Positions 34,917 to 43,900 of a stretch of 64,000 nt of DNA are shown here, piece by piece. The position numbers and the translations under genes are program-made. The notes under the pieces were generated by a model that saw only the letters and a list, made by a program, of their open reading frames with translations, ran no database searches and was not told where the DNA came from. The stretch is taken from the NCBI GenBank assembly GCA_031375105.1, contig JANMHJ010000071.1:62001-126000 (forward strand), read 5' to 3'. Position 1 is the stretch's first letter. Each line of letters starts with the position of its first letter. This DNA is from JANMDU01 sp031375105 (lineage in GTDB: Bacteria; Pseudomonadota; Gammaproteobacteria; Burkholderiales; Burkholderiaceae_C).

Positions 34917-36125
34917 ATGAAGATCACAAAGCTAGAAACCATTCGCCTCGCAGAATTTCCCAACATCATCTGGGTGCGTCTGCACACCGACGAAGGCATC
35001 ACGGGGCTGGGAGAAACCTTCATGGGCGCGGCAGCGGTGGAGGCGTATTTGCACGAATGGGCGGCGCATAAGCTGCTTGGTAAAGACCCACTGCAAATTG
35101 AAGCACGCAACAAAGACATCACGGGCTATCTCGGCTGGCGTGGCTCTGGCGTGGAAACTCGGGGCAATAGCGCGGTGGATATCGCGCTGTGGGACATTTT
35201 TGGCAAAACAGCGGGCATGCCCGTGCGCGTGGCATTAGGTGGCGAATCTCGGCAAGCCATTCGCATTTACAACACCTGCGCGGGCTACCAGTATGTGCGC
35301 AGCACGACGAATCAGAACACATCCAACTGGGGAATTGACGCACGCGGGGGCAACAAAGCTGGCCCGTATGAAGACCTTGAAGGCTTTCTGAATCACGCTG
35401 ACGAACTCGCCCTCTCGCTGCAATCCGAAGGTATCACGGCCATGAAGATTTGGCCATTTGATCCCGCTGCAGAGGCCAGCGACGGTCAATACATCAGCCC
35501 CTTTGACCTAGACAAAGCGCTAGAGCCTTTCCGCAAAATCCGCCAAGCTGTGGGCGACAACATGGACATCATGGTCGAATTCCACAGCCTTTGGCGCTTA
35601 CCCATGGCGCAAAAAATCGCCCGCGCTCTCAAGGAATTCAACACCTTTTGGCATGAAGACGCGATCCGCATGGATTCGCTGGATCTCTTGAAGCAATACG
35701 CGCCTCATACCGAAGCCCTGATCTGCGCGAGCGAGACCCTGTCGTACAAATGGGGCTTCAAAGATTATTTGCAAACTGGAATCGCTGGCATCGTGATGCT
35801 TGATCTGAGCTGGTGTGGTGGCTTGACCGAAGCGCGAAAAATCGCGGCAATGGCCGATGCTTGGCAGTTGCCCGTTGCACCGCATGACTGCACGGGCCCC
35901 GTGGTCTGGGCAGCTTCGACGCAACTCTCGCTGCATGCGCCGAATGCGTTGATTCAAGAAAGCGTGAGAGCGTTTTACAGCGGTTGGTACAAAGAACTGG
36001 TGACCGAATTGCCAGTCGTAAAAAACGGCATGATTTCCCTCAACAACAAGCCCGGCCTTGGCTTGGAGCTTTTGCCTGATTTGCATTTGCGCAAAGATGC
36101 CACAGTGCGCGTCAGCGCTCCATGA
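34917..36125 (+). CDS. enolase-superfamily (mandelate racemase/muconate lactonizing) dehydratase-like protein
   Basis: 402 aa. The N-terminal capping domain (TKLETIRLAEFPNIIWVRL) is followed by a barrel with the metal ligands in VEFHSLW, HEDAI and CASETL and a His in APHDCTGPVVW. The EFH arrangement resembles sugar-acid dehydratases such as galactonate dehydratase, but the substrate cannot be set. Start MKITKLE (34917). Followed by a fumarylacetoacetate-hydrolase-family gene, so both may act on the same sugar-acid pathway. Confidence 0.82.
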   Translation: MKITKLETIRLAEFPNIIWVRLHTDEGITGLGETFMGAAAVEAYLHEWAAHKLLGKDPLQIEARNKDITGYLGWRGSGVETRGNSAVDIALWDIFGKTAGMPVRVALGGESRQAIRIYNTCAGYQYVRSTTNQNTSNWGIDARGGNKAGPYEDLEGFLNHADELALSLQSEGITAMKIWPFDPAAEASDGQYISPFDLDKALEPFRKIRQAVGDNMDIMVEFHSLWRLPMAQKIARALKEFNTFWHEDAIRMDSLDLLKQYAPHTEALICASETLSYKWGFKDYLQTGIAGIVMLDLSWCGGLTEARKIAAMADAWQLPVAPHDCTGPVVWAASTQLSLHAPNALIQESVRAFYSGWYKELVTELPVVKNGMISLNNKPGLGLELLPDLHLRKDATVRVSAP

Positions 36126-36133
36126 GCCTACAT

Positions 36134-36190
36134 TTTTTGATGAAAATAGCCATTAGCCGTTATATTTCCTACATACCTTGCTATTAAATA
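36134..36190 (-). repeat. interspersed short repeat, copy 9
   Basis: Minus strand: ATTTAATAGCAAGGTATGTA, then GGAAATATAACGGCTAATGG. It ends exactly at the start codon of the next gene (ATG 36191), so that gene has no normal ribosome site outside the repeat. Confidence 0.62.
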
Positions 36191-37366
36191 ATGAGTAATT
36201 CCTTCCTGTCTTCTGCCCTGCCTATCGATGCCGCCCAAGCCTGCTTGATCGCTCGCATCTACGATCCCGCGTATGGCGCAGTACTGTGCTTAGTCACACC
36301 CCAGATCACGTTTGATCTGTCTGCCTTGGCCGCCACAAGTGCTGACCTGCTCGCAATGGATGCGCCAGCAAGCGCCATCGCCGCAGCGCGATCTCAGTTG
36401 CCCAAGCTGGGCGACACAAAGGATTTGCTGGCCAACAGCGTGGCGGCGCAGCAAAATAGGTCGCAGCCTTACTTCATCGCGCCCTGCGATTTGCAGCCGA
36501 TCAAGGCCGCTGGCGTGACCTTTGTGGCGAGCATGCTGGAGCGCGTGATTGAAGAACAGGCGCGGGGCGATGCCACGCGCGCTGTCGCGGTGCGCGAAAA
36601 AGTGACAGCAGCGATTGGGGATAACCTGCGTGCCATCGTCCCCGGCTCTGACAAAGCCATTCAGGTGAAAGCCGTGCTGATGGAACTGGGCATGTGGAGC
36701 CAGTATTTAGAGGTAGGTATCGGCAAAGATGCTGAGGTGTTTACCAAATCGCAGGCGATGAGCGCGGTGGGCTATGGCGCGGAGATTGGCATTCATCCTG
36801 AGAGCCAATGGAATAATCCTGAGCCAGAAGTGGTGCTGGCTGTGTCGCCCAAGGGCGTGGTGCAAGGCGTGGCGCTGGGCAATGATGTGAATTTGCGCGA
36901 TGTGGAGGGGCGCAGCGCTCTGCTACTGGGCAAGGCGAAAGACAACAATGCATCGTGCGCGATTGGGCCTTTCATTCGCTTGTTTGATGCGCATTTCAGC
37001 ATCGACGATGTGCGCCAATGCGAGATTTCTCTGAACGTGACAGGTGCAGACGGCTTCGTCATGGATGGCTCAAGCTCGATGAGCCAAATCAGCCGCGATC
37101 CGCTCGATTTGGTGGCGCAGACCATCAACGCCAATCACCAATACCCCGACGGTTTCATGCTTTTTTGCGGCACGATGTTTGCGCCGACGAAAGATCGTTT
37201 TGGTGTGGGTCAGGGCTTCACACATGCGGTAGGTGACTACGTCAATGTGAGCAGTCCGCGCTTGGGGGAACTGACTAACATCGTGAACACCTGCGACAAA
37301 ATCACGCCGTGGACTTACGGCTCACGCGCCCTCATGCGCGATCTGGCGCGGCGCGGGTTGCTTTAA
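36191..37366 (+). CDS. fumarylacetoacetate hydrolase family protein
   Basis: 391 aa. C-terminal FAH fold with the metal-ligand region EVFTKSQAMSAVGYGAEIG, then ESQWNNPEPEVVLAV, and GNDVNLRDVEGRSALLLGKAKDNNASCAIGP (split across the fold). Resembles the dioxygenase/hydratase FAH branch used for sugar-acid (2-keto-3-deoxy) derivatives. The neighbour upstream is a dehydratase-like enzyme, which supports a joint sugar-acid route; inference only. Confidence 0.82.
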   Translation: MSNSFLSSALPIDAAQACLIARIYDPAYGAVLCLVTPQITFDLSALAATSADLLAMDAPASAIAAARSQLPKLGDTKDLLANSVAAQQNRSQPYFIAPCDLQPIKAAGVTFVASMLERVIEEQARGDATRAVAVREKVTAAIGDNLRAIVPGSDKAIQVKAVLMELGMWSQYLEVGIGKDAEVFTKSQAMSAVGYGAEIGIHPESQWNNPEPEVVLAVSPKGVVQGVALGNDVNLRDVEGRSALLLGKAKDNNASCAIGPFIRLFDAHFSIDDVRQCEISLNVTGADGFVMDGSSSMSQISRDPLDLVAQTINANHQYPDGFMLFCGTMFAPTKDRFGVGQGFTHAVGDYVNVSSPRLGELTNIVNTCDKITPWTYGSRALMRDLARRGLL

Positions 37367-37400
37367 GCTATTAAAATTTCAACTTCGTTGGAGACACACC

Positions 37401-37874
37401 ATGAACACAAGCGAAGCCAATGAGCTGCCCCAGAGCGTATCCAAGCCGATCCGCAAAGTTGACCAATTGATTGCGCATTACGGCAGCAGCCACACTCACC
37501 CTACAAACGAGCTGATCCATTACGTAGCGATTCCGCTGATCATGCTCAGCATCGCTGGATTGATTTTTGCGCTGCATCCTTGGGTGATGTATGTCTTCAT
37601 CGCCGCCAGCATGGTGTATTACGCACGACTATCGGGCATATTTTTTGTGAGCATGGTGATCTGGTCTGCCGGCATCGTCGCGCTGGTTTACGCGATGGGC
37701 TCACAAGTCTTGATCGCCTCCGTCGTCATTTTCGTGTTTGCCTGGACCATTCAATTCATTGGCCACAAAATCGAAGGCAAGAAACCGAGTTTTCTAGAAG
37801 ACCTGCAATACCTGTGGATCGGCCCGTTGTTCGTGCTCTCCAAGCTGTTTGCCAAACTCGGCATCAAGTGGTGA
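37401..37874 (+). CDS. DUF962/Mpo1-like membrane protein
   Basis: 157 aa with about four hydrophobic helices. The N-terminal LIAHYGSSHTHPTNELIHYV and QFIGHKIEGKKPSFLEDLQYL carry the conserved His residues of the family. Yeast Mpo1 is an iron-dependent dioxygenase of 2-hydroxy fatty acids; the bacterial role is unproven. Confidence 0.88.
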   Translation: MNTSEANELPQSVSKPIRKVDQLIAHYGSSHTHPTNELIHYVAIPLIMLSIAGLIFALHPWVMYVFIAASMVYYARLSGIFFVSMVIWSAGIVALVYAMGSQVLIASVVIFVFAWTIQFIGHKIEGKKPSFLEDLQYLWIGPLFVLSKLFAKLGIKW

Positions 37875-37944
37875 AGCGGTTGGTTTGGCAGGGGTTTTTG
37901 CCACGACAACTACCGATCTTCAGCGCCTGAAATCATGTGCTCGC

Positions 37945-39264
37945 TCAGCGCCCCGGCAAGCTGCTCAGGTATTGACGCGCTCTGAATTGCTCAGCAACCG
38001 TGCCTATGGTGAGCACTTCTTCGCAGAGCACAGCGGCTTCATCGAGTTGACCGAGTTTTTCAAATTCCTGCGCCAGGGCAAGCCGCGTTTCTGCATCGCT
38101 CATCGCGCGCACAGACGGAGAAAATGTATCAGCAATTTCCTGCACATAAGACAGCGCTAGCTCCTCATCAGGAGCGCATGCTGGATCAGGAGAAGCATCT
38201 ACAACAGCCTCGATGAAGCAAGGTTCAGGTTCAGGTTCAGGCTGAGCGAGCTTTGACGCTGGCTCGTCTTGCAAATCGATCACAGGCTGGCTCAGTGATG
38301 CCACTTTGGCTGGCTCTGCGCTGAATGGCTCTATGCAGGCCGCCTGGGTGGCGGCGTGATCTGTCGCGCTGTGAACAGGCAACACAAAATCGATGCCAGC
38401 CGCCTCCTCCTGCCCACCTTCGCTTTTTGAGCAGCCTGCGATCTGCCCCAGCACACGCTCTTGGCGGCGTTGCTGCAAAGTCTTGCGCACACGCTGCACT
38501 TCAGTGCTCACGTCCACCCGCACCACCTCCTGCTCAGTTGCCTGCTCCAAAGGCACTTCCTGCAACGTCCGCCAGAGCGCCTCGAAGCTCTCATGAGGTG
38601 GCTGCGCAGGAGAGGGTTTTTTCGCAGGCGCTTCATCTTCCCGCGTCGACAAACCCACTGTTTTTCTCAGCTCATACTCTCTGAGCGCATCATCGGCGAG
38701 CATTTGGGAGTCTGGCTCGTCAAGTTGAGCCAACCAACCCGAATGAACGTCAGGCGCTTTCAGGTTCCGGCGTATCTTGCGTTTGCGCATCAGATGAGCC
38801 AGCATCCCAGGGCCACTGTGATCCACCTGGCTGCCGCCGCCTAAGCTGCTGGCCTGGAATGCCGCCAGATTGTGCTCTTTGAGATCTGCCCTTGGCTTAA
38901 TAGCAGCCGCACTGCGCCACTCTGCCCATGCGTGCCGCCACATCGGCCAGCGCGTCAACAACCAAGCTACAGCCAGCGCCATGAGCAATGCGCCCGCCAA
39001 GCCTCCCACCATCTGCCAATCTTGCGCCTGATTCAGACTGGCTTGCGCATCCAGTTGCTGGCGTAGGCTTTGAATTTGGTTCGCATGCTGAGCTTGCAAA
39101 TCCTGCTGCTCGCGCATCAAGCGCTCCATCTGATCAACCGGCGAGCTGCTGGCCAAGGATGCTTCGGTCTGTGCCATAGCGGGCGCGAGACTGCTGGCCA
39201 AGGCAGTTGCAAGACCCACCCTGGCGATACAGCGCTTGCTCCCTGCTGACATGACAGCTTGCAT
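37945..39264 (-). CDS. FimV-like membrane protein with C-terminal TPR-like segment
   Basis: 439 aa from ATG 39264. Signal peptide (VGLATALASSLAPAMAQ), a coiled-coil stretch about residues 40-70 (MEREQ/LR-rich), one membrane helix (GALLMALAVAWLL), then a long charged low-complexity region and a C-terminal helical pair ETRLALAQEFEKLGQLDEAA. That layout is like FimV/pilus-assembly proteins; a role in polar or cell-surface organisation is inferred. PEPEPEPC comes from a short GGTTCA tandem at 38221-38245. Confidence 0.68.
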   Translation of the reverse strand: MQAVMSAGSKRCIARVGLATALASSLAPAMAQTEASLASSSPVDQMERLMREQQDLQAQHANQIQSLRQQLDAQASLNQAQDWQMVGGLAGALLMALAVAWLLTRWPMWRHAWAEWRSAAAIKPRADLKEHNLAAFQASSLGGGSQVDHSGPGMLAHLMRKRKIRRNLKAPDVHSGWLAQLDEPDSQMLADDALREYELRKTVGLSTREDEAPAKKPSPAQPPHESFEALWRTLQEVPLEQATEQEVVRVDVSTEVQRVRKTLQQRRQERVLGQIAGCSKSEGGQEEAAGIDFVLPVHSATDHAATQAACIEPFSAEPAKVASLSQPVIDLQDEPASKLAQPEPEPEPCFIEAVVDASPDPACAPDEELALSYVQEIADTFSPSVRAMSDAETRLALAQEFEKLGQLDEAAVLCEEVLTIGTVAEQFRARQYLSSLPGR

Positions 39265-39457
39265 CCAGATGACCTTTCTTTGGGGTGGCTTCAATCTCAA
39301 AATCCGATATTGCTGATCTATGCAATTGTCGCGATAAAGACTTTACCGAATGTTTTGTTACACAGAGATGACAATCTTACCAAGAGCTGACGGCTGCGTT
39401 CATGCCAGTTCCGCCCGCGCTCATGCACGGACCGCATACTTATAAAGAGACCAAGGA

Positions 39458-40240
39458 TCAGCGCCAGAGTGGGATCAGCAAGCCGGAGGCCAATATCAGC
39501 AAAGCCAAAGTGGCTAGTGCAGCCACCAAGTGAGTCAACACTTGCGAAGAAACTCTTGTGAACACAAAGCGCCCAAGCGGCATGGCTAAGAGCGAGCCTC
39601 CCGTCATCCAGAGCGCCATCGGCAAGTTCAAACTACCCGCCGCACCATAAAACAGCGCTGTCACTGCCGACAATATCAGGCCGATGATGAGTGAAGTGCC
39701 AATGATACGCTGCGTGTTTTCGCTGCCCTCGGCCATCAGCGCGGGCACCACCAGCACGCCGCCGCCCGTGCCTGTCGCGCCCACCAACGCGCCTGTGACG
39801 AGCGCCGTGGTGCGGATGCGCAGGCGCATCAGGGCTTGTTTGACCTGCGGCACATAAATCGAAGCCACCGCCAAGCTGCCCACCGCGAGCACCAGCAATT
39901 TCAGAAACAGCTCCACCTGCGGCTTGCCCTGCGGCCATACATTGGGCAAAGCCAAACTGATCAGCGCTGCCAACCACAGCGTAGCCACTACCGCCGCCGG
40001 CAAAAATGCCTTTAGCAAGCGCCGCGAGACATTGCGCTGCTGAATATGCGAGAGGCCTGCCGCGATCTTGCAAGCCACAGAAAACAAGCTGGCCGTGCCC
40101 ACGGCGGTGGCCACGGGCACGCCAAACAACGTGACCATCACCGGCACCACGATCACGCCCGCACCCACGCCCGAGAGGTAGATCAACAAACCAGCGCATG
40201 CGCCAAAGAGCAGCCAATGAAATTCTAAGAGGGAGGGCAT
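39458..40240 (-). CDS. TauE/SafE-family membrane permease
   Basis: 260 aa, about eight hydrophobic helices, Gly-rich repeats GVGAGVIVVPVMVTLFGVP and GATGTGGGVLVVPALM, one in each half. Exports sulfite, sulfoacetate or similar small anions in characterised relatives; the substrate here is unknown. Confidence 0.86.
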   Translation of the reverse strand: MPSLLEFHWLLFGACAGLLIYLSGVGAGVIVVPVMVTLFGVPVATAVGTASLFSVACKIAAGLSHIQQRNVSRRLLKAFLPAAVVATLWLAALISLALPNVWPQGKPQVELFLKLLVLAVGSLAVASIYVPQVKQALMRLRIRTTALVTGALVGATGTGGGVLVVPALMAEGSENTQRIIGTSLIIGLILSAVTALFYGAAGSLNLPMALWMTGGSLLAMPLGRFVFTRVSSQVLTHLVAALATLALLILASGLLIPLWR

Positions 40241-40279
40241 GTGCTTAGATGATGAAGATGGCCATGCAGCAACTCGGCT

Positions 40280-41164
40280 TCAAGCCGCATCAAACAAACG
40301 CAGCGCCGCCTGAAAGAGCGGGGATGTCGCATCGCCCAACTCATGCACCACATCAAAATGATTGCGGCCTGGCATCTCCAACGTCTCACAGCGCTGGCTC
40401 TTGGAGTGCAGATACTCAGCCAGCGCTTGAGATTGCTGCTTGAAAGCCTCGGTCTCGATCTGCCCCCAAGCGATCACGCCCGGCACACGCGCTGCGCCCG
40501 CCGCAATTCGTGAGAGTTGCGCAGCACTCTGCAAACTCAACCCCAGCGCCTCGTTGATCGACGTGCCCACCAAAGGCCGCAGATCAAAGATGCCCGAAAT
40601 CGGCACGAAGCCGCGCAAAGCCAGTGAGCCATCTGCCGCGCAAGCCACCGCCAAATACCCGCCCGCCGAGCTGCCCGCCACCACGATGCGCTGCGCATCA
40701 TGCCCAAGCTGCGCGGCTTGATCGCGCAAAAATGCCAAAGCCGCACGGCACTGCGCCACGATCTCATGCAATGTGGCCTGTGGTGCCAGTGTGTAGCCCA
40801 GCACCGCATGCGCAAATCCCGCCGCATGCCAAGCGGGCGCAAGAAACGCAGATTCGTTCTTAGACAGTTCCTGCCAATAGCCACCGTGGATGAATACCAG
40901 CAGGCCGGGCGCTTTGCCATCCGCAAGGTTTGGCGCGGGAAAGTAATCGATCAAAGCACGCTCGGCAGCGCCGTAGCGCAAATTTTTAATACATGAAAGC
41001 TGCGCATGCGCCTGCCGACTGCGATCCAGATACGCCTGAACAAAGGGCTGGTAATTGCCGCCAATCGCCGAGCTGGGCGAATACTCGCGCTCACGCTCTG
41101 GTAACGCAGCAAGCACGGGCTTGGCGCTGGGCTCAGGCGATGTAAAAATATCGGTTTGCAGCAT
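40280..41164 (-). CDS. alpha/beta-hydrolase, kynurenine formamidase-like
   Basis: 294 aa. Oxyanion-hole motif HGGYWQELSKNES (about 92-104), nucleophile GSSAGGYLAV (about 168-177), catalytic Asp region about 245-260 and His in MPGRNHFDVVHEL. That layout fits arylformamidase/esterase families. No tryptophan-degradation genes are adjacent, so the specific reaction is open. Confidence 0.8.
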   Translation of the reverse strand: MLQTDIFTSPEPSAKPVLAALPEREREYSPSSAIGGNYQPFVQAYLDRSRQAHAQLSCIKNLRYGAAERALIDYFPAPNLADGKAPGLLVFIHGGYWQELSKNESAFLAPAWHAAGFAHAVLGYTLAPQATLHEIVAQCRAALAFLRDQAAQLGHDAQRIVVAGSSAGGYLAVACAADGSLALRGFVPISGIFDLRPLVGTSINEALGLSLQSAAQLSRIAAGAARVPGVIAWGQIETEAFKQQSQALAEYLHSKSQRCETLEMPGRNHFDVVHELGDATSPLFQAALRLFDAA

Positions 41165-41258
41165 GCGTGAATTGAAGAGATAAAAATCTGATCACAAATT
41201 GTTAGCCATTGTGCACGCATCCCGCTCTTGTCCCGCGCATACACAGCACAATCTTCCC

Positions 41259-41729
41259 ATGCTCGCCCAGCCCTACAAAATCCCCCGCTCCGTGCTTGTC
41301 GTCATCCACACGCCTGCGCGAGATGTCTTGCTGATTGAGCGTGTCAATGCAGATGGCCAGCCCAGCGGCACCTGGCAGTCCGTCACCGGCAGCCTTGATA
41401 CCGAAGAAGAATCTTTCACCGATTGCGCCATCCGCGAAGTCATGGAAGAAACTGGGCTCGACGCACGCGCAGCTGCCCACCAACTCACAGACTGGCATCT
41501 AGAAAACACCTATGACATCTGGCCGCATTACCTGCACCGCTATGCCCCCGGCATCACTCGCAACACCGAGCGCGTGTTTGGTTTGCGCATTCCCAAGCCG
41601 ATCATCGTGCAGCTCGCACCCCAAGAGCATGTGAACCAAATCTGGCTGCCTTGGGAGCAAGCCGCGCTCAAAGTGATGTCTGCGTCGAATGAGCTGGCAA
41701 TTCGTAAACTGGCTGATCGCAGGTCTTGA
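41259..41729 (+). CDS. nudB: Nudix hydrolase, dihydroneopterin triphosphate diphosphatase
   Basis: 156 aa from ATG 41259. The Nudix box is intact: G-SLDTEEESFTDCAIREVMEETGL, with REVMEETG (about 67-74). The N-terminus KIPRSVLVVIHTPARDVLLI and C-terminal HVNQIWLPWEQAA are typical of NudB, the folate-pathway enzyme that removes pyrophosphate. An upstream in-frame start at 41199 is not supported. Confidence 0.88.
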   Translation: MLAQPYKIPRSVLVVIHTPARDVLLIERVNADGQPSGTWQSVTGSLDTEEESFTDCAIREVMEETGLDARAAAHQLTDWHLENTYDIWPHYLHRYAPGITRNTERVFGLRIPKPIIVQLAPQEHVNQIWLPWEQAALKVMSASNELAIRKLADRRS

Positions 41730-41800
41730 TTTTTAAGAAAAAACAACTGTTTGCCGTTATAAATTAAGCATAGTTTGCTCACTTATTCATAGCAATTAAG
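41729..41800 (-). repeat. interspersed short repeat, copy 10
   Basis: Minus strand: TTAATTGCTATGAATAAGTG, AGCAAACTATGCTTAATTTA, TAACGGCAAAC. Lies between nudB and serB, which converge, and overlaps the end of both. Confidence 0.6.
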
Positions 41801-42518
41801 CCATCAATTCAAGCACCCGATCCAAGCCGCCCGAGTTGATGGCCACCATCGCTTGTTCGCGTACTTTTGGCTTCGCATGAAAAGCCACCGACAGGCCGCC
41901 CGCTTCTGAGCAAGCCAGCATCATCGGCAAATCGTTCGCGCCATCGCCCACGGCCATCGCTTGCTTTGGGCTGATGCCTAAAGCGGCGCAGGTCTCCAGC
42001 AGCATCTTGCGTTTTTCAGCGCCGTCACAAATATCGCCCCAAGCCTGATCCACCATGCGGCCAGTGAGCAAGCCATCCTGCACCTCCAACACATTCGAGC
42101 GCGCAAAATTCATTTCTAGGAGATCTCGGATGTGGTCAGTAAAAAACGTGAAGCCACCGGAGACGAGCAGCAATTTGCAGCCTGCTGCCTTCAAAGCCTG
42201 CGTTAAAGCCTCTGCCCCCGGATTGAGGTGCAAGCGCTGCGCCAACACTTGTTCCATCGCGCTCACAGGCACACCTTTAAGCAAAGCCACGCGGCGGCGC
42301 AGGGAATCTTTGTAATCGGTGATCTCCCCGCGCATGGCGGCTTCCGTGATCGCTGCCACCTCCTCTTTGCGGCCAGCGGCATCGGCGATCTCGTCCACAC
42401 ATTCAATGTTGATCAGCGTTGAATCCATGTCAAACGCAGCGAGCTTGAAATCGCTCAATTTCAATGGCGGCACGAAGCCTTGAGTCACGAGGCCAGGGGA
42501 AATTTCAGTAGAAGACAT
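41796..42518 (-). CDS. serB: phosphoserine phosphatase
   Basis: 240 aa. HAD motif I FDMDSTLIN (about 29-37), motif II LLVSGGFTFFTDHI, motif III/IV region KQAMAVGDGANDLPMML. Last step of serine synthesis. Start MSSTEIS (42518); earlier ATG codons overlap the vapC gene. The final codons fall in repeat copy 10. Confidence 0.93.
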   Translation of the reverse strand: MSSTEISPGLVTQGFVPPLKLSDFKLAAFDMDSTLINIECVDEIADAAGRKEEVAAITEAAMRGEITDYKDSLRRRVALLKGVPVSAMEQVLAQRLHLNPGAEALTQALKAAGCKLLLVSGGFTFFTDHIRDLLEMNFARSNVLEVQDGLLTGRMVDQAWGDICDGAEKRKMLLETCAALGISPKQAMAVGDGANDLPMMLACSEAGGLSVAFHAKPKVREQAMVAINSGGLDRVLELMA

Positions 42519-42522
42519 ATTC

Positions 42523-42921
42523 TCAAGCATACCAATCCTCCAACTGCAAACCCGGCACACGGCTGAACTCTCGGGTGTTGTGGGTCACGACGGTGAGCTT
42601 GTTGGCCAGAGCGATGCCAGCGATAAGCAGGTCGTATTCGCCAATGGGCGTACCCGCCAAGCGCATGCTCGCGCGAAGCTGGCCAGCTCGCTCAGCCGAA
42701 TCAATACCTAAATCAATGCAGCCAAAGCGCTGCCGCAAGTTTTGACAATATTGTTCAAGAGCCTGAGGGCGCGGCATCAGCGCCATGCCATAGGCCAGTT
42801 CAAAATAGCTGATGCTGCTGATGCAAATTTGGCTTTCTGGCAAAGTCTGAATTCTCGTTCGGCATTGGCCTTGATTGCGAAAAGCGTAGCTAATGATATT
42901 GGTGTCGAGCAAGAACTTCAA
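42523..42921 (-). CDS. vapC: VapC-type PIN-domain toxin
   Basis: 132 aa. PIN ribonuclease: FLLDTNIISYAF with the first acidic residue at Asp6, ELAYG, and a C-terminal GEYDLLIAGIALANKLTVVTHNTREFSRV with the other acids. The start is most likely TTG at 42921, which overlaps the antitoxin stop as TTGA and gives the usual VapC N-terminus MKFLLDTN; there is no ATG in this region. Ends 4 nt before serB. Confidence 0.88.
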   Translation of the reverse strand: MKFLLDTNIISYAFRNQGQCRTRIQTLPESQICISSISYFELAYGMALMPRPQALEQYCQNLRQRFGCIDLGIDSAERAGQLRASMRLAGTPIGEYDLLIAGIALANKLTVVTHNTREFSRVPGLQLEDWYA

Positions 42922-43187
42922 ACTTGCCCCCAATCAATCTCACGATACGGCAACAGTCCTTCGTAACGGGTTTTAGGATCGAGTAAAAAATCGAGCGCCT
43001 TATCGGATTCCGGGTCACGCAAGCGATCAATTTCGGCAAACACCTCATCCCAAGACCGCAGTGGCTTGGTCTTTTCGGCTTCAGCAAACTGCGCAAACCA
43101 TTTAGAAAGCGACATCTTCGCCCGCGCCGCTGCCGCTTTGGCTGCGGCCAAAGTATCGTCTTCCAGATAAATCGTGACTTGAGACAT
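42918..43187 (-). CDS. vapB: VapB-type antitoxin
   Basis: 89 aa. N-terminal TIYLEDDTLAAAKAAAARAK-MSLSKWFAQF is a ribbon-helix-helix DNA-binding domain; the acidic C-terminus wraps the toxin in this family. Coupled to vapC by a 4-nt overlap. An AATTATAATT palindrome lies 37 nt upstream (43224-43233) and may be the operator. Confidence 0.84.
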   Translation of the reverse strand: MSQVTIYLEDDTLAAAKAAAARAKMSLSKWFAQFAEAEKTKPLRSWDEVFAEIDRLRDPESDKALDFLLDPKTRYEGLLPYREIDWGQV

Positions 43188-43327
43188 GGTTCGCACCTTT
43201 CACACGGATTTAATTACATCAATAATTATAATTGCTTCACACTTATATTACGTCGATATTCCAAAAAGCCTGCTCCCTCGCGTGGCATCTAGCCCCGAGC
43301 TGAGTGCATCTGCTGCAAGGCAAATGA

Positions 43328-43357
43328 TTCTCAGAGTGCCGCTCAGCGATATATAAT
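43328..43357 (+). promoter_or_regulatory. putative rpsT promoter
   Basis: -35 TTCTCA (43328-43333) and -10 TATAAT (43352-43357) with 18 bp between, 46 nt before the rpsT ATG. The -10 is a perfect consensus; the -35 is weak. Confidence 0.5.
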
Positions 43358-43402
43358 GCTAGGTTTCGCCGACAACATCCACAAACCACAAGGAAACTCA
43401 TC

Positions 43403-43708
43403 ATGGCATCAGCCAAACCCAAGAAAAAGAACCCTCGCCTGGCCTCTGGCCGCAAGCGCGTTCGCCAAGACATCGTTATCAACGCCGCCAACACCAGCCT
43501 GCGCTCTAAATACCGCACCGCTGTGAAAAACGTGGAAAAAGCAGCAGCCGCTGGCGACAAAGTGAAAGCAACCGAAGCTTTCGCCAAAGCCCAGTCAGTG
43601 CTCGACACCGTGGCCGACAAAGGCATCTTCCACAAGAACAAAGCGTCTCGTGACAAGAGCCGCCTCGCCGCCAAGGTCAAAGCTTTGGCTTTGGCCGCAG
43701 CCAAGTAA
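43403..43708 (+). CDS. rpsT: 30S ribosomal protein S20
   Basis: 101 aa, highly basic: MASAKPKKKNPRLASGRKRV, then RSKYRTAVKNVEKA and KGIFHKNKASRDKSRLAAK. Binds 16S rRNA. AGGAAAC precedes the ATG. Ends at a strong terminator. Confidence 0.97.
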   Translation: MASAKPKKKNPRLASGRKRVRQDIVINAANTSLRSKYRTAVKNVEKAAAAGDKVKATEAFAKAQSVLDTVADKGIFHKNKASRDKSRLAAKVKALALAAAK

Positions 43709-43800
43709 ACCACCGCGTCACCAACGCACAAGCCCTTGCGGGATTTTTGAAAGAAACCCCGCAAGCCGTTTGAATTGGGTGCGCTGTAAGCGAAAAATGG

Positions 43801-43835
43801 AAAAACCGCCAAGGGGCAACCCAAGGCGGTTTTTT
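43801..43835 (+). terminator. terminator after rpsT
   Basis: 9-bp stem AAAACCGCC / GGCGGTTTT with a 14-nt loop and a T run. Confidence 0.88.
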
Positions 43836-43838
43836 CAT

Positions 43839-43900
43839 GGCATTTTAGGCATATTGGCCTTATATTATCTACATAGCTTGCTACAAAAAATATAGCAAAT
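43839..43900 (-). repeat. interspersed short repeat, copy 11
   Basis: Minus strand: TTTGCTATATTTTTTGTAGC, AAGCTATGTAGATAATATAA, GGCCAATATGCC. Between rpsT and the DUF3579 gene, which converge; it touches the stop of the latter. Confidence 0.62.

Noticed and set aside
34817..34918. 33-codon minus-strand ORF with a hydrophobic stretch (MLCIVAKNLCVGLVGLLV)
   Set aside because: Could be a small membrane protein, but it lacks a convincing ribosome site and touches the start of the divergent gene; too weak to call.
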